16,898 bases of DNA from Cyclostephanos tholiformis (Eukaryota > Bacillariophyta > Thalassiosirophyceae > Thalassiosirales > Thalassiosiraceae): the NCBI GenBank assembly GCA_036939975.1, contig JALLPB010001216.1:1-16898 (forward strand), read 5' to 3'. Below are positions 9,301 to 16,521 of the stretch, in pieces. The notes below the pieces were generated by a model that searched no databases, was not told the DNA's origin, and saw only the letters and a program-made list of their open reading frames with translations. The position numbers were made by a program, and so were the translations under genes. The number at the start of each line of letters is the position of its first letter. Within the stretch, counting starts at the first letter, position 1.

Positions 9301-12277
9301 CGGGTCCTCTTGTTTAATCAAGCAAGAGGATGTTACAATCTCCAAAAAGACTTTAGGAATCTACGATGCACCCGCCGGTGGCAATCAGGGCCATTTGGAA
9401 TACATATTTGGTAAGCTCACCAAGTGGATAGCCAGGATGAAAAACGGCCATTTGCCGTCCCATATGGCATGGGTCGCGTATAAACAACAACTATGGCCGG
9501 GCATACGCTACGGACTAGGCACAATGACAAATGATTTGGAGATTACGGAAACGATCTTCGATAAGGCAGATTACGAGACGATGCCTATTATTGGGGTTGC
9601 ACGCACAGTAAAAAGGGAACTACGTAAATTACTCCCTACCTTCGGAGGTTTTGGACTCTATCATTTACCGATAGAGCAGTTGATTTGTAGAATCAACACA
9701 TTACTACAGCATTACCACACTTCGACCTCTACCAGCAAAAAGCTTGACGCCTCTCTCCACTATCTACAATTACAACTCGGAACTCCCAATAACCCGCTTA
9801 CTCTTCCATTCGACAAGTGGGGTCACTTGGCGCCGCTATCTTGGGTAAAAATGTTGTGGCAATCAATGGACACGTTCAATATTCAACTCCATATGAAATA
9901 TTTGACCCTACCGATGCCCAGAGAATGGGACCGGGTGGTAATGGAAATAATACTGGACGGCGATCTTTCCACGGAGGATATCAACAGCCTCAATTGGTGT
10001 AGGGGGATGTTACAGTGCATATTTTTGTCCGACCTGGTCACGGCCGATGGAAAGTATCTTGAGAGTTTTGTATTCGATCCTGGACCCTACAAACGTCGTT
10101 CCACTTACCGCTTTCCCCCAGAGAGGCCCACGAGAGGGGATTGGGACAAGTGGTGTACCTTCTGGCACAACTACACGGCCACTGGTGGAAAGTTAAGGGT
10201 TCCGCTAGGACGCTGGATACATCCGACGCATAGGAAGTGGTTATGGTTCATTACCCCACGTAACGAACTTCATCGAATTGAAGATGGCATTATCTATCAT
10301 TACCATCCCACGCATTCACAGTGGCGGACGCGCTCCAACAGGGGATACACTATGACATGGAGCGAACCGCTGGAGACCAACAATGTGCGTGGCCTCCCGG
10401 TATCAATACGAGGGATCGACACAATTCAGGTATATAAACTATCCACCGGACCACGGCTGGCCATCAGTCCACAACTATCCGAAAATTTCTGGGAGCATCT
10501 TAAGTCATGGGGGGGGGAATGGATGTGGGAAGGAATCGAAGATGGCCAGATCACGAAACACGATCTTCTGTGGTTAATTCAAGGGATGACGTCCGGATCA
10601 CTTATATGGGTGACAGACGGATCCTATGATAGGAAGCGAGCTCCCGTCATTAGCGGGGTCGGATGGATTATATTATGCACCCACACCGGCAAACGTTTAG
10701 TAGGATCCTTCTGGGAAAAGTCCTCGTCAGCCAGTTCCTATCGAGCTGAACTACTCGGACTGTGCTCTCTACACCTATTAGCACTGGCACTGTCGGAATT
10801 CTTTATGATCAAAAAATGGACGGCAGTACTGTGCTGCGATAACCTTCGCGCTCTCCAGTTAAGCTCATACGAACTTCGGCGCATTAAATTGGGCGCGGCG
10901 TGCTCAGACATTCATCGAAGCCTACGCGCAACTAAGGCCATGTTTACAGGACGTTTCAAATACCAACATGTGTCTGGACATATGGACAAGATTCTCTCCT
11001 GGCACCAGCTATCCATAGTACAACAGCTCAATTGTGTTTGCGATACTACTGCTAAGAACGCAGTACAGCGGGCTATTATGTCAGGGTCCTTCAACTTCCC
11101 TACACAACTCCTGCCAAGAGAGGATGCTGCAGTGGTGATCTGGGGCAACAAGATTACAAATGATGTGTCACAACCGGTTCGCTTTCATGCTAGTAAGGAA
11201 ATCGCCAAATGCATACTCCCTGAAATCATGAAGTGGCCGAAAGAACGATTTGAAGAGGTGGATTGGGAACATCTAAATCTTGCGTTGTCGTCTAAATCAG
11301 ACATGTACAAACTATGGCGGTCAAAACAACACTCGGGATTTTGCGGGACGAGGGTTCAGGTCGGGAGGTACTCTGGTCTAGAATGCCCCGATGAAAGATG
11401 TCCGAGCTGTGGCAGTCGGGAATCGGCGGCACATCTCCTTGTTTGTCCCAACGACGATAGGACCCGACTCCTGTACGAGACAACAGATGAACTCGGCGAT
11501 TGGCTTAACCAAGAAAATCTTACGGATGTAGAGCTCGCATACTGGATACCGAAATATATATTGATGCGGGGCGATAAACCCTTTGCCGCTCTTGGCGCAA
11601 TGTCACCACGAATGCGAGCACTTGCCGTTAGCCAGGACAAAATAGGATGGCGGAACTTTATGGAAGGATGTATTTCAACGCATTTTTACTTCATTCAACA
11701 CTACCACCTCGCCCTATCTGGAAGTATTCTCAACGGTGCAGATTGGACCAAAATCCTGATTTCGAAACTCCTTCACATCACCCACTCACAATGGATCTAT
11801 CGTAACTTTGCCCTACACGATCAGCGCAACGGATACCTCCACAATAAATCCCTCGACGCCGTACGAGCGGTTATTGATGAGTTGGCAGAGACTCCTCTCG
11901 AGGAGGTTCCCGCAGATAGTAGGTTTCTACTTGAGATAAATTTTGGCAATCTCAACAGGTCTCACATCGAAAACCAACAGTATTGGATAGTGGCTATTCA
12001 GGCAGCAATCTCAGCAGGCCAGCAATCTCGAGCAGAAGGCCGTCAAGCGCGGCGCGTACGTCGTAACGTCAATCGCAAACTCCCAAGTAGGACTAAACTA
12101 GGCATCACCGAGGTAGAAAGGCAGATCCGACGAGACAGCATGCATCTTGCCATGCCCGACAACAATCCCTTTCCGATTCATACACCTACCATTTCCACAT
12201 TCCTCACCAAGAGACCCCATCCGGCGGATACATTCGCACAGTCTTCCTCCAACAAACGCCTCTGCAAACCGGATTGA
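6329..12277 (+). CDS. LINE ORF2: APE endonuclease, reverse transcriptase, RNase H
   Basis: The replicase of the element; such proteins nick target DNA and copy their own RNA from the nick (target-primed reverse transcription). The ATG at 6329 has A at -3 and G at +4. APE-type endonuclease (~70-335) shows E109, D255-A-N257 and G-D324-H325. Reverse transcriptase (~660-970) has the GVHYGHYK block (677-684), motif A D804 and D810, motif B GQGNRAAP (869-876), motif C FVDD (915-918), then TGG-x3-P (952-958). RNase H (~1425-1560) has D1430, E1474, D1504 and HVSGHMD with D1553. A C-x2-C-x7-H-x3-C finger sits at 1691-1706. The C-terminal domain includes QWIYRN (1821-1826), a basic stretch (1901-1920) and a PIP-like TISTFLTKRP near the end. 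All catalytic residues are present over 1982 codons without a break. This is long for a LINE ORF2. Arg in motif B, where the upstream relic has Gly, is unusual. Confidence 0.93.
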   Translation: MERRSVQLKKGLLTDTEVRKLVTEWQDDREELELDRATVDREIKSMEEKLTKYNVPMLGDMPTKRDDGSFRILVCQMGGCSGREIREQKIAATERLMNDYKVNLAAFIEFNYNWATVASSANLSSWFRHEEREVWSAVAHNLHETMSRHQPGGTGMVCRHEFLQYAWKPSHDFRGLGRWCSWPFFCNPIHSTRIVVAYRTGSGKSKELRTVYQQQLRYMQLHNITGTPQQLFDKDLLQQCKRWRESGKRVIFLMDANDHVLTGRFNRGITRAGLDLEEFTHKCWGAHPPHTHINGSIPIDGGYKSPEIEVLNVCLLPIKDSPGDHRSFIIDVSTRSLLGEYRYKVCRPVSRQLIMSQQGSVDEYNRIVREQFERHRILERLDAVDNMTRYCGHPTPNFLRAMIIKLYSQMTEIRVHAEKNCRKILHPDCDYSPTIQMWYDRIHAYLQLIQLKEGKAKNSGNIIRFAKRTNIQLPDALTMEELKDGLRYCRIRKAELRKQAKGLRKVHLRDCLIDAQTKRQQGRVRSIKQTINREESKWMWHLIKRTVKDPHSPSILKVQRILEDGTEEYTTQEDVENAIQRECEQRFTLAHSAPITSTLLGHKLRYLGDEDLARSIITGSYEIPSDLDPATTLILKEIGKMGSTILNGNDTEFTITPEDFTLFWKRVGEFTSSSSSGVHYGHYKAAIQDEYITRILAQQLTVVARSGVPPESWSVGLQVMLEKIAGVCLVEKLRAIQLYEADFNCFNYFIFGKTTMDSLTRHGFLPEELFSQKGSTAEDAKFDKTLMADLSRQARHPMTVVSADAAYCYDRVNHIIMSLVWLALTDNTAAIVAVLICLQTMKFFQRTEFGDSKTFFGGPYQSPYMMGLGQGNRAAPPSWIQLSAVLVNVYKQLNLGTDLQDPITATKIHSMGAMFVDDLDLYTWKEDITDPLELILQTQREVSQWCMLLNATGGALKPEKCFWYFLDYKCVEGEWSYDSHSDLELSVNNPDGSSCLIKQEDVTISKKTLGIYDAPAGGNQGHLEYIFGKLTKWIARMKNGHLPSHMAWVAYKQQLWPGIRYGLGTMTNDLEITETIFDKADYETMPIIGVARTVKRELRKLLPTFGGFGLYHLPIEQLICRINTLLQHYHTSTSTSKKLDASLHYLQLQLGTPNNPLTLPFDKWGHLAPLSWVKMLWQSMDTFNIQLHMKYLTLPMPREWDRVVMEIILDGDLSTEDINSLNWCRGMLQCIFLSDLVTADGKYLESFVFDPGPYKRRSTYRFPPERPTRGDWDKWCTFWHNYTATGGKLRVPLGRWIHPTHRKWLWFITPRNELHRIEDGIIYHYHPTHSQWRTRSNRGYTMTWSEPLETNNVRGLPVSIRGIDTIQVYKLSTGPRLAISPQLSENFWEHLKSWGGEWMWEGIEDGQITKHDLLWLIQGMTSGSLIWVTDGSYDRKRAPVISGVGWIILCTHTGKRLVGSFWEKSSSASSYRAELLGLCSLHLLALALSEFFMIKKWTAVLCCDNLRALQLSSYELRRIKLGAACSDIHRSLRATKAMFTGRFKYQHVSGHMDKILSWHQLSIVQQLNCVCDTTAKNAVQRAIMSGSFNFPTQLLPREDAAVVIWGNKITNDVSQPVRFHASKEIAKCILPEIMKWPKERFEEVDWEHLNLALSSKSDMYKLWRSKQHSGFCGTRVQVGRYSGLECPDERCPSCGSRESAAHLLVCPNDDRTRLLYETTDELGDWLNQENLTDVELAYWIPKYILMRGDKPFAALGAMSPRMRALAVSQDKIGWRNFMEGCISTHFYFIQHYHLALSGSILNGADWTKILISKLLHITHSQWIYRNFALHDQRNGYLHNKSLDAVRAVIDELAETPLEEVPADSRFLLEINFGNLNRSHIENQQYWIVAIQAAISAGQQSRAEGRQARRVRRNVNRKLPSRTKLGITEVERQIRRDSMHLAMPDNNPFPIHTPTISTFLTKRPHPADTFAQSSSNKRLCKPD

Positions 12278-12485
12278 CAGTCTGTCCTCTGCAAAGAGGA
12301 TATATGTGTCAGAGGCTACACCCTTAGCCTGTTACTGGCTATTTAGTTAGACGACTGTCTATCTGGATTGTTACCAAAGGGGGACACAGTCACATTGATG
12401 ACGTGTCCCCGCCGCCCCGTGCGACCTTGCTGTGGAAATTCACGGCAATCAAAAAGACGTTTGTCTATCCCTTTTGTACAAAGTA
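12278..12485 (+). other. Structured 3' UTR of the retrotransposon
   Basis: Six consecutive short inverted repeats follow the ORF2 stop: 12285-12300 (TCCTCT, GCAA loop, AGAGGA), 12313-12330 (AGGCTA, 6-base loop, TAGCCT), 12348-12361 (TAGAC, GACT loop, GTCTA), 12380-12410 (see separate entry), 12427-12448 (TTGCTGTG and CACGGCAA, one wobble pair) and 12455-12466 (AGAC, GTTT loop, GTCT). Hairpins 3 and 6 share loop-flanking sequence and a following ATC. LINE reverse transcriptases are known in several families to recognise 3' UTR stem-loops, so a template-recognition role is inferred. The 3' end is an estimate. Confidence 0.6.
12380..12410 (+). repeat. Strong bulged hairpin in the 3' UTR
   Basis: GGGGACAC (12380-12387) pairs perfectly with GTGTCCCC (12403-12410). 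After a single unpaired A (12388), GTCA (12389-12392) pairs with TGAC (12399-12402) around a six-base loop. This is 12 base pairs in total, the most stable of the six stem-loops after ORF2. Confidence 0.75.
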
Positions 12486-12551
12486 GAAATTGTGATAATT
12501 TATTAAGTAGTTTACTTATTGGCCAGGCTTCTTTTACCTTAGACTTATTGG

Positions 12552-13124
12552 TCAGATTGGCGATGTTCTCATTGGCAAAATGATCTCATCGATTGTTATT
12601 GTTTTGGCTTTAAAGTCAATAATAATACCTAGCTTCTCCATTGAGTTGCACCCAATGATGAGGTCAAACACTGGCTTGCCCATGGTTGGGTCATATTCAA
12701 ACACATCTGGCTCCGCTAGGAACTCTTTGCTATTGCTGTATTCAAAAAACTTGATTAGGAGCTTGCCTCTTCCTTTGGTGTGGAAGACCCCATTCGACAT
12801 ATGCCATGAGCATGGCACCTGCCTAGTCAAGTAGGGAAAGTATTTAGATTTCCCTTTCTCATGAAAAAGGAGGTCGCCATCTGAGCCACTATCGAGTAGG
12901 ACTCATATTAGCTTTTCCTTGGTGGTCTTTTTGGTACTTTTGTAATGGTGGACATTGCCGTACTTGGCCATTGCCATTACTGCCATCACCTTCCCCTTTT
13001 CATTCATACTTGAAAGGGGTGAGTGTTCGATTTTAGTCAGTAATTTTACTATGATTGGGATTTCTACCAGTAATTCTACTGTAAGTAACATTACTGTTAT
13101 TGGGGGGTTTTCTAGTAAGATCAC
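12552..13124 (-). pseudogene. Retroviral-type aspartic protease, decayed
   Basis: The active-site motif DSGS lies at 12893-12882 (minus), in the context VLLDSGSDGDLL, with FDLIIG and the downstream block IDFKAKTITIDEIILPMR after it. This matches the protease that follows Gag in LTR elements and releases the mature proteins. An in-frame TGA at 12905-12903 separates KEKLI from VLLDSG, where an Arg codon (CGA) is expected. The frame after the motif is open to 12552. Beyond that a NKSKVKEAW block (~12550-12520) matches the start of a linker to RT, then similarity fades. The segment upstream (13124-12906) is in the same frame, but its first half looks degenerate. Confidence 0.75.
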
Positions 13125-13214
13125 TGTTAGTAATTCTACTAGTTATGGTAGTTTTAATCGGACTGGAAGGTGTAACACATATATCTAATTTAGACTTTTT
13201 GTTGCTATGGGATC

Positions 13215-14552
13215 CTACAGTACAACCATACCCATTATCCTATTCTGAGTCGGAATCACTAGAGTTGCTGTATTCCTGATCTGTGCAATGGAATTAGCAT
13301 GGTTTTTCTTACTGCTGACATGGCATTTCTGCCCAATGGCTGCTTTTCCACTGAAACCCTTTTTGAGTGTTCCATCTTTCTTGTATTTATGGCACTCACT
13401 GTTATTGTGGGTCATATGTGCACCCCCATGTTTCTGACACAGCGTGCAGCTTTTATCAACTCTTGCCTTCTTGGGGATTCAAAATTCATTGGAATTAGTA
13501 CCCTTATGCTTACCTTTTCCAGTGGCTTTCTCAGTACTGTCCTTTGCAGCCTTATCCTTGGCATTGGAATTTGCTACTACTTCTTCAACATTCTCAAGAA
13601 CACCCAATAGCTTCCTAATGCTCTTGGGGAGTGGACCCTGTGTAAGATCATACTGATCCTGCCAAGACTCTGGGCACATGCAAAGGAGAAGGTTCGCTAG
13701 TTCAGCCTCGTCAAAGGCCTGAACGGGCTTAGTTGCAGCAGTTGCGCAAGGGCTGTCGTAGGTACAGGGTAGGTACAAAAGATAGCCATTGAGCTGTTAT
13801 ACTCGCTGGAAGAAGTACCTTACTGGGACTCGCTGGGGCTTCTTCAGCATGTTGCTGATGTAGAAGCACTGCTGTTTGTCTGCATCATCGGGGAACATGT
13901 CCAGGAGGTGGAAGGTGATGCAATCCTGAAAGGACTCCATACTCTTAACCCTCTCTTTCTTGTGTTTGTTCCCTTGTAGATCAGTCCACAGGGCTGCTCC
14001 GATTTGGCTGGAGACAATCTTGTCCGAGCAGAATCGGGCGTCTTTGCTGAGAAGGTTCGCATAGAGCAAGAAAAAACCTTCAGTGTTAATGGCCTTGGCC
14101 TTGAAGGCCACCTTCTTTTCCAGAAGGGCATCTTTAAGGCTTGCCTTCAACTCATCCAGTGAGGAGTGGTTGGGATCTTTGGTGTCCTTCTCAGACTCAG
14201 GTCCTATCACGTTTGTGGTTGCCTTTTGGAAACCCTTGGCTTGCTCCATGGCCTTCGATTCTGCCTCAAGGGGATCATCATAGTCCTGGAACAGCCCTTT
14301 CCTCTTACATGCGCTTTTGGCTTGCTGCACATGAATCAGAAAGGCTTCCTGGGTCCCAGTGTCCCAGATGGGTATACTAAATTTGGTCTTGTCGGGGAGT
14401 TTAATTTTGTAGAAATATTCTTTCTCCTTCGCGACGGCTTCTTGGACCTCATTTACTATGGGCACATAGGGAATGGGAGGATGCTTCTTCCGGTTCCCTT
14501 TCTCGCACTCTTGGTTTTTAAGGCTTTTGGGGACTGCCTTGCTCATACTCAT
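13215..14552 (-). pseudogene. LTR retrotransposon gag with zinc knuckle, decayed
   Basis: Capsid/nucleocapsid precursor of the Gypsy-like element. The likely start is ATG at 14552 or 14546 (MSMSKAVPK). The frame is open upstream to 14747, but that part reads as leader. Diagnostic stretches are PIVNEVQEAVAKEKEYFYKI, GTQEAFLIHVQQAKSACKRK, a short KPQRVPVRYFFQRV block, and AFDEAELANLLL-CMCPESWQDQ. A zinc-knuckle-like CTLC with spaced H and C (C-x2-C-x9-H-x4-C) lies at 13448-13392. Two in-frame stops break it: TAA at 13799-13797, where Glu is expected (FFQRV*QLN), and TGA at 13481-13479, where Arg is expected (NEF*IPKKAR). A frameshift near 13285 moves the Ser/Asp tail into another frame. Both stops are single-base changes, so this is a fairly recent relic. 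Confidence 0.82.
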
Positions 14553-15104
14553 GACTTGTAGAGCCTGTCCTAGCTTGGTCCCAAGGAAAAAAGACTTGAA
14601 AAAGCACTTTGGTGGGCCTTCTAGGAACTTATGGTATGGCGTTGAGGAGGATGAGTACCTTGGAGCGAATGCCTCGGGCTCACACAGAGTGACAATGAAA
14701 AAATTTCGTAGGAAGGCTGGCATACTTAATGACGCAAGTATTGACATATCTAGCTCTCGTAGGTATGCAGGCTAACTAGATCGGCTGATTTTGGGCAGCG
14801 ATTTGTGGTTGGCCTGGTACTTGGATATAGAGTAGGTTATCAATTGATAGTGACCTAGGTTGGTGGATAACTTTCCCCCTGAAGTGAAATGTTTCAAGGG
14901 AAAACAAAGTTACATGTAGTTCAGGTCAGGAAGAGAAAATAATTAACTTATTTTAATGCTTAAAAGTGAAGTGGATCACGCTGTCCAAAGCAAGGGTTTG
15001 AGATGCAACCTGTAGGATTCCACAAGTGTTGGTACATCCTTATGATGTATCTTTGATGTTCCTTCATGAGTATGTACATCTATAGGAGAGCTTGAAGATC
15101 TCCC

Positions 15105-15197
15105 TTCAACATCATATGATGTGGTGGATCCATATCCAGCATTCAATGATGTGGTGGATCTCTATTCAACATTCAATAATGTTTTAGATCTCTGATG
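15105..15197. repeat. Three-copy degenerate tandem repeat, 30-base period
   Basis: GATGTGGTGGATC occurs at 15118-15130 and again at 15148-15160, exactly 30 bases apart. A decayed third copy (AATGTTTTAGATC) lies at 15178-15190. Flanking ATTCAA/ACAT sequence repeats with the same spacing. Its position inside the candidate LTR suggests a promoter/enhancer-type repeat, but that is inference. Confidence 0.65.
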
Positions 15198-15296
15198 TCA
15201 GTCTGTGACTTCAGAGGTTCCACTTGGTGCTAAAAATCCGTTTGGCACCTTATAGTGTACTTTAGGTAATTACTATACACACCTAATGTCTCTAAA

Positions 15297-15314
15297 GTGT
15301 AACATTAGTTACAC
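15297..15314. repeat. 7-base inverted repeat at candidate LTR edge
   Basis: GTGTAAC (15297-15303) and GTTACAC (15308-15314) are perfect reverse complements around ATTA. It lies right at the candidate outer edge of the Gypsy-like LTR. Confidence 0.6.
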
Positions 15315-15334
15315 AAATTAAAGTGAACTTTTGG

Positions 15335-15640
15335 GCTCATATCATGCTTTTGGTCAATGAAATTAGGACCTGCGGTTTTACCATCATATTGACCATTCCC
15401 AACATCTTCTGCAAAGTGTCCGAAGACAACTCAGGCTCCCTTAAACTTGCCAGGCTGCCAAAACTCTGTCCTTGAATCAAACACATCAATACTTGTTACC
15501 ACCAGTTTCGCAAACAAGTTCATTTGTTTGGGACTCATCAAAATCTATCCTGTTGGAACAAAAGATCAAATTGCTGGCATCCTGCCAAAAGCCATGTCAC
15601 AAAATGATCTCAAGTGCCATCAAAAGGTTATGTGCAAAAC
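15335..15640 (+). pseudogene. C-terminal end of a Copia-type RNase H
   Basis: The last part of a Ty1/Copia Pol polyprotein. Frame one (from ~15350) reads IMLLVNEIRTCGF, then FCKVSEDNSGSLKLARLPKLCP, a TGA (15473-15475), then IKHINTCYHQFRKQVHL. After a +1 slip near 15527 (TTTG surplus) another frame continues GLIKIYPVGTKDQIAGILPKAM and ends with QNDLKCHQKVMC. The EDNSG and KHIN-x5-FR signatures followed by KDQIA and a terminal H-x2-VMC are the conserved end of Copia RNase H. The TGA stands where CGA (Arg) is expected (CPR-I/TKHI). Everything upstream is absent, replaced by the Gypsy-like element edge ~20 bases away. Confidence 0.8.
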
Positions 15641-16379
15641 ATGCCGGTCTGACCTCTCATCAACACAGAGCATTGCCAGGAAGGACTGTGTGATATTTTG
15701 CTTTATCAGGAATTATAAACTAAAATTTTTAGGAATATCAAAGCAGATCAAGAATTCTTTGTCAACCGATAAGACTTTATTATCTGATCAAGATTTCAGA
15801 TCAAGATCAATCATGACTAATCATTTCTAAAAATTTAGGGTTACGATTAAGCTCATTATTTTTAATTATCAAACAAAACCCTACTTTGGCTCTATTGAGC
15901 TGCTGGTTGAGCTTAAAGGGATACCCAAAGCCACAAGAACCCATTGTAAGTCTAATTTCAGCACAAGAATCAATGCATTGTAATTTGATAGGAGTAGGGT
16001 TTGGAAAACTTTTTAAAATGATCCAACAATTAACTCATTATATAACCATTAGATTGATGATGGGTGCTACTAACTAATGGATGGGCAAGTCCATACACAA
16101 GTAGTGGTGAATTTAGAATGCACCACAATTTCACATACTAATGCGGCACACCCCATGATATTCTTGTGAACAACTGGTTTACATGATTGAATTCCAAGAA
16201 TAGGGTTGGAATTCACGCCCAACATGGTTCGGTTGTTATCCTATCCATGAAGGGTGGGTGGGGACTTGGTAGTTTGAACAGTCTTGGAGTGACGGGGGCG
16301 GGTAAGTATTGGAGGTTATGCTTCGAAGGAAGACCATGGGCAATGCATAATCCAGTTTAAAATAATTAAATTGGTATTT
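15641..16379. other. AT-rich stretch with no convincing gene
   Basis: This should include the 3' end of the Copia relic, but no LTR boundary was recognised. A 63-codon plus frame (15886-16077) reads GYPKPQEPIVSLISAQES and RLMMGATN, protein-like but of no family I can name. Two short protein-like pieces, GKSIH (16085-16100) and SSGEF just after in a shifted frame, hint at further retroelement debris. Otherwise nothing is seen. Confidence 0.35.
16188..16215. repeat. 10-base inverted repeat
   Basis: TGAATTCCAA (16188-16197) and TTGGAATTCA (16206-16215) are perfect reverse complements with an 8-base loop. No function is evident. Confidence 0.65.
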
Positions 16380-16521
16380 TGTGATATCGTTCTATTGGGA
16401 TATCATTCTACCCCATGAACCGTTCTAAAACAGTGTCTTTTAATATTTTTATAAATCCTTGTCGCACACATCTAGAATGGTTTTACGGAGTAGAACAATA
16501 TCCCAATAGAACAATATTACA
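16380..16521. repeat. Foldback inverted repeat with ~48-base arms
   Basis: The left arm (16380-16427) and right arm (16473-16521) are imperfect reverse complements around a ~45-base loop. A perfect core, GTTCTATTGGGATAT against ATATCCCAATAGAAC, sits within them. About eight substitutions separate the arms, all transitions, with one single-base indel. Weaker pairing continues outward about 15 bases. It may be a MITE-like or foldback element or the terminal repeats of a small DNA transposon. No transposase is present, and the 72-codon frame crossing it looks like chance. Confidence 0.7.

Larger units (their letters stand above)
2590..12470 (+). mobile_element. Near-intact two-ORF non-LTR retrotransposon (~9.9 kb)
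   Basis: A LINE-type element: ORF1, then ORF2 with APE-type endonuclease, reverse transcriptase, RNase H and a Cys/His finger, then a structured 3' UTR. No integrase, protease or LTR goes with it, which separates it from Copia and Gypsy elements. The order endonuclease-RT-RNase H is known from several APE-type LINE clades such as I and Tad; the clade is not assigned here. At about 9.9 kb it is long for a LINE. Both ends are estimates. The left is set by the change in base composition. The right falls after the last stem-loop and before Gypsy-like sequence resumes near 12500. No poly-A tail is visible. ORF2 is fully open and CpG is dense (19 in 9481-9840), which suggests a young copy. Confidence 0.8.
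12500..15315 (-). mobile_element. Truncated, decayed Ty3/Gypsy-like LTR element
   Basis: The minus strand carries, in order, a leader or LTR candidate, gag, a zinc-knuckle region and an aspartic protease, after which recognisable sequence ends near 12500. Reverse transcriptase, RNase H and integrase are missing. Assignment to Gypsy rests on resemblance to Gag-protease proteins I recall from diatom Gypsy elements; the missing RT would have settled it. Gag and protease lie in one frame apart from a segment around 13000-13290 that reads better in another frame. The right edge is only a candidate: a TGTGTAAC start at 15315, followed 20 bases beyond by Copia coding sequence. Confidence 0.65.
14760..15315 (-). 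other. Leader and candidate 5' LTR of the Gypsy-like element
   Basis: Non-coding sequence upstream of gag. A primer-binding site was not recognised. A possible LTR start is TGTGTAAC at 15315, read on the minus strand, but no second LTR exists in the window to confirm it. The region contains a 30-base-period repeat and a 7-base inverted repeat, listed separately. Confidence 0.35.

Noticed and set aside
10509..10517. Nine-G run in ORF2 as a slippage site
   Set aside because: It encodes part of SWGGEW in the correct frame and the ORF is long and open on both sides, so slippage would only destroy it.
12470..12560. Poly-A tail or target-site duplication for the intact LINE
   Set aside because: No A-run or simple repeat ends the element. 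The only shared words with 2476-2600, such as AATTTAT, are too short to mean anything.
14166..14561. 131-codon plus-strand ORF across the gag region
   Set aside because: It lies antisense to gag, whose minus-strand frame carries conserved protein blocks. It is a shadow frame.
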